Source: Candidatus Zixiibacteriota bacterium (lineage in GTDB: Bacteria > Zixibacteria > MSB-5A5 > WJJR01). From it: a DNA stretch of 38,207 nucleotides. Below are positions 36,083 through 38,207 of the stretch, piece by piece. The translations under genes were made by a program, and so were the position numbers. The number at the start of each line of letters is the position of its first letter. Position 1 is the stretch's first letter. The DNA is taken from assembly GCA_016235085.1 (NCBI GenBank), contig JACRMA010000014.1, forward strand, positions 1 through 38,207. The letters are read 5' to 3'. A model generated the notes under the pieces. The model did not search any database and had not been told where the DNA came from. It worked only from the letters and a program-made list of their open reading frames with translations.

Positions 36083-36469
36083 ATGCGAACCAACATTTCC
36101 TCCGATGCCCCGTGGGAGCCGATTGTCGGTTACAGCCGTGCCGTGAAAGTCGATCTCCATGTTTTCGTCGCCGGGACAACCGGGACGGTGAATGGCAAGG
36201 TTGTCGGTCCCGGACTTTACGAGCAGACGGTTCAGGCGATACGGAATGTGGAATCGGCCTTGACGAAAGCCGGCGGATCGTTGAAGGACGTGGTGCGAAC
36301 CCGTGTCTTCGTTACGGATATCAGCCAATGGGAGGAGGCGGCGCGCGCGCATGGCGAGTTCTTTCGCGAGATTCGCCCGGCCTGCACGATGCTGGCCGTC
36401 GCCGCACTTGTCGATCCGAGCATGGTAGTCGAAGTTGAGGTCGATGCAATACTGGGTGAGGCGTCTTAG
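36083..36469 (+). CDS. RidA/YjgF/Rid family protein
   Basis: 128 aa; HVFVAGTTG, YEQTVQAIRNVESALTKAGGSLKDVVRTRVFVTDISQWEEAARAHGEFF, RPACTMLAVAALVDPSMVVEVEVDAI. Confidence 0.92.
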   Translation: MRTNISSDAPWEPIVGYSRAVKVDLHVFVAGTTGTVNGKVVGPGLYEQTVQAIRNVESALTKAGGSLKDVVRTRVFVTDISQWEEAARAHGEFFREIRPACTMLAVAALVDPSMVVEVEVDAILGEAS

Positions 36470-37851
36470 CCGGGACTGCCAAGTAGTGTGTGCGGTGTGG
36501 CCTCGTTGATCCGCACTTCGCAAAAGTCGCCGATCCGTCGCGTGGGGTCGGGAAATACCACAATCGCATTACCGTCAGTGCGCGCGCGCCATTCCGCAGA
36601 ATTCTTCCGGCTTTCGCCCTCGATGAGTACGCGGAGGGTTTTGCCGACCATCGCCTGATGGTGCTTCAGCGAGATGTCTTTCTGAACCGCGACAAGATGC
36701 GTGACGCGCTCTGATTTGACGGCGTCGGGCACATCATCCGCCCAAAGTTTCGCAGCAATCGTTCCCTGGCGTTCGGAGTACTTGAAGATAAACGCCGAGT
36801 CGAATTCCACAGCACGCATGACTTCCTCGGTCTCGGTGAATTCCGCGTCATTCTCGGTCGGGAAGCCGCAGATGATATCTGTCGTCAGCGACACACCGGG
36901 GATAGTCTCACGAATCAAGTCGGCGAGCCGCAGAAACTCATCACGCGTGTAATCGCGGTTCATCTTCTTGAGCACACGGGTGGCGCCGGCCTGCAATGGC
37001 AGGTGAATGTGCGAGCAAAGCCGCTCGTTTCCGGCAATCGCATCCAGCAGTGGCCGGGGAAAATCTTTCGGATGTGGCGAGGTGAATCGCACCCGCTCGA
37101 TTCCATCAACCCCGGCGACGGCAAGCATCAAGTCGGCGAAACTGGTGCCGTCGCATTGGTATGAATTGACATTCTGGCCGAGAAGGGTGACCTGGCGGTA
37201 TCCCTGCGCGGCCAGACGGTGCGTCTCATCCACGATTCCCTTGGGATCGCGCGAGCGTTCACGCCCACGCGTGTAGGGGACAACACAGAAGGTGCAGAAG
37301 TTGTCGCAGCCGCGCATGACGGCGATCCACGCGTTGACACCGTCGACACGGGTTGGGGCGATGTCCTCGTACGTCTCGTATTCTGAGAGCTCAACCGCGG
37401 CGCCACGCTGGCGCATCCCGCGCGCGCGGCCGATCAGCTCCGGGAGCTGACGGTAGGCATCCGGGCCACAGATGAAATCGACAGCGGGGAACTTCAGCAG
37501 AATGTCTTCCTTCAAGTTCTGGGCCATGCAACCGAGAACCCCGACGATCAGATCATCGCGTGACTGTTTCTCCGCAACCAACGCGCCGAGCCGTGAGTAG
37601 ATGCGCAGATGTGCCGTCTCACGGATCGCGCAGGTATTGAAGAGAATGACGTCGGCATCGGTCTCCTCCGAAGTCAGGCTGTATCCGTTCTGACCCAAAA
37701 TCGATCCGACGAGCTCGGAGTCATACTCGTTCATCTGACAGCCGAACGTCTGGATGTTGACTTTCAGAAATGAGATGTCACGCCGTTCGGGTACTTCCGA
37801 ATTGCCTAGGTGATGACCAATCGAGGAACGGGCATTGTCTCTAATTACCAT
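36466..37851 (-). CDS. miaB: tRNA-2-methylthio-N6-isopentenyladenosine synthase
   Basis: 461 aa; QTFGCQMNEYDSE, NTCAIRETA, GVLGCMAQ, radical SAM CDNFCTFCVVPYTRGRERSR; C-terminal TRAM-like region. Confidence 0.95.
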   Translation of the reverse strand: MVIRDNARSSIGHHLGNSEVPERRDISFLKVNIQTFGCQMNEYDSELVGSILGQNGYSLTSEETDADVILFNTCAIRETAHLRIYSRLGALVAEKQSRDDLIVGVLGCMAQNLKEDILLKFPAVDFICGPDAYRQLPELIGRARGMRQRGAAVELSEYETYEDIAPTRVDGVNAWIAVMRGCDNFCTFCVVPYTRGRERSRDPKGIVDETHRLAAQGYRQVTLLGQNVNSYQCDGTSFADLMLAVAGVDGIERVRFTSPHPKDFPRPLLDAIAGNERLCSHIHLPLQAGATRVLKKMNRDYTRDEFLRLADLIRETIPGVSLTTDIICGFPTENDAEFTETEEVMRAVEFDSAFIFKYSERQGTIAAKLWADDVPDAVKSERVTHLVAVQKDISLKHHQAMVGKTLRVLIEGESRKNSAEWRARTDGNAIVVFPDPTRRIGDFCEVRINEATPHTLLGSPG

Positions 37852-38204
37852 TATCGTGTCCGAGCTAGTGCCCCTCGGGATCTAAGTTTGCGGGATTCCA
37901 AATAGCCCTCGCAACGGTCGAGCGCGCCCTTAGCGCGTTCACAAAACTCGACTCCGCCCCTGGGGCGATGCCAGTTGATATTCCGAGTATCGAAGGCGAG
38001 TTTACGGATGGTGCGTGTAACTACGTCTAATTGGGAGAACAAGTAGGCAAAGGATATCGCCCATAGGTTCGGGACATAATGAACAAATCGATTTCGCGTA
38101 GATCGATGGAAACGCAATAGCGTTTGAAAGTCCGCATTGCACAGCTGGAGGGGGCTGCTTAACATCGTTTGCCTCATCCATTGGCTGTCTCGTGCTCTCT
38201 TCAA
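37851..38204 (-). CDS. HEPN-like domain protein, 5' end probably outside the window
   Basis: 117 aa of ORF at the window edge; LLRFHRSTRNRFVHYVPNLWAISF contains an RNxxxH (R-x4-H) motif in a helical context; TAATG overlap with miaB. Confidence 0.45.
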   Translation of the reverse strand: MKRARDSQWMRQTMLSSPLQLCNADFQTLLRFHRSTRNRFVHYVPNLWAISFAYLFSQLDVVTRTIRKLAFDTRNINWHRPRGGVEFCERAKGALDRCEGYLESRKLRSRGALARTR

Positions 38205-38207
38205 GGC

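Overview
The 38.2 kb window is a conserved bacterial chromosomal block. It runs from the rplA 3' end through rplJ-rplL-rpoB-rpoC, rpsL-rpsG-fusA, the full S10/spc/alpha ribosomal protein cluster (rpsJ to rplQ), then deoB-deoC, a class A PBP (minus strand), tyrS, prfB, a half-size TSUP permease, a RidA-family gene and miaB (minus strand). It ends in a truncated minus-strand ORF with a HEPN-like RNxxxH motif. I see no mobile element, CRISPR array, tRNA or rRNA. No obviously new multi-gene system is visible; most of the window is housekeeping. The observations most worth a second look are these. (1) Three conserved genes are broken in the given sequence: rpoC lacks about 50 codons including the catalytic NADFDGD motif, secY has a 1-nt frameshift, and deoB lacks about 55-70 codons. 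These look like assembly or sequencing lesions unless confirmed. (2) There is a terminator/antiterminator-like pair of hairpins directly before the fusA start codon. (3) A shared hairpin with an identical 13-nt core (TGTCCCGAATGGG) occurs in the leaders of rpsL and rplN, the first genes of the classical str and spc operons. (4) rpsJ has a promoter plus an attenuator-like leader, and tuf is absent from the usual fusA-tuf-rpsJ slot. (5) prfB has a canonical programmed +1 frameshift site. All calls were made by eye; no database search or folding calculation was run.
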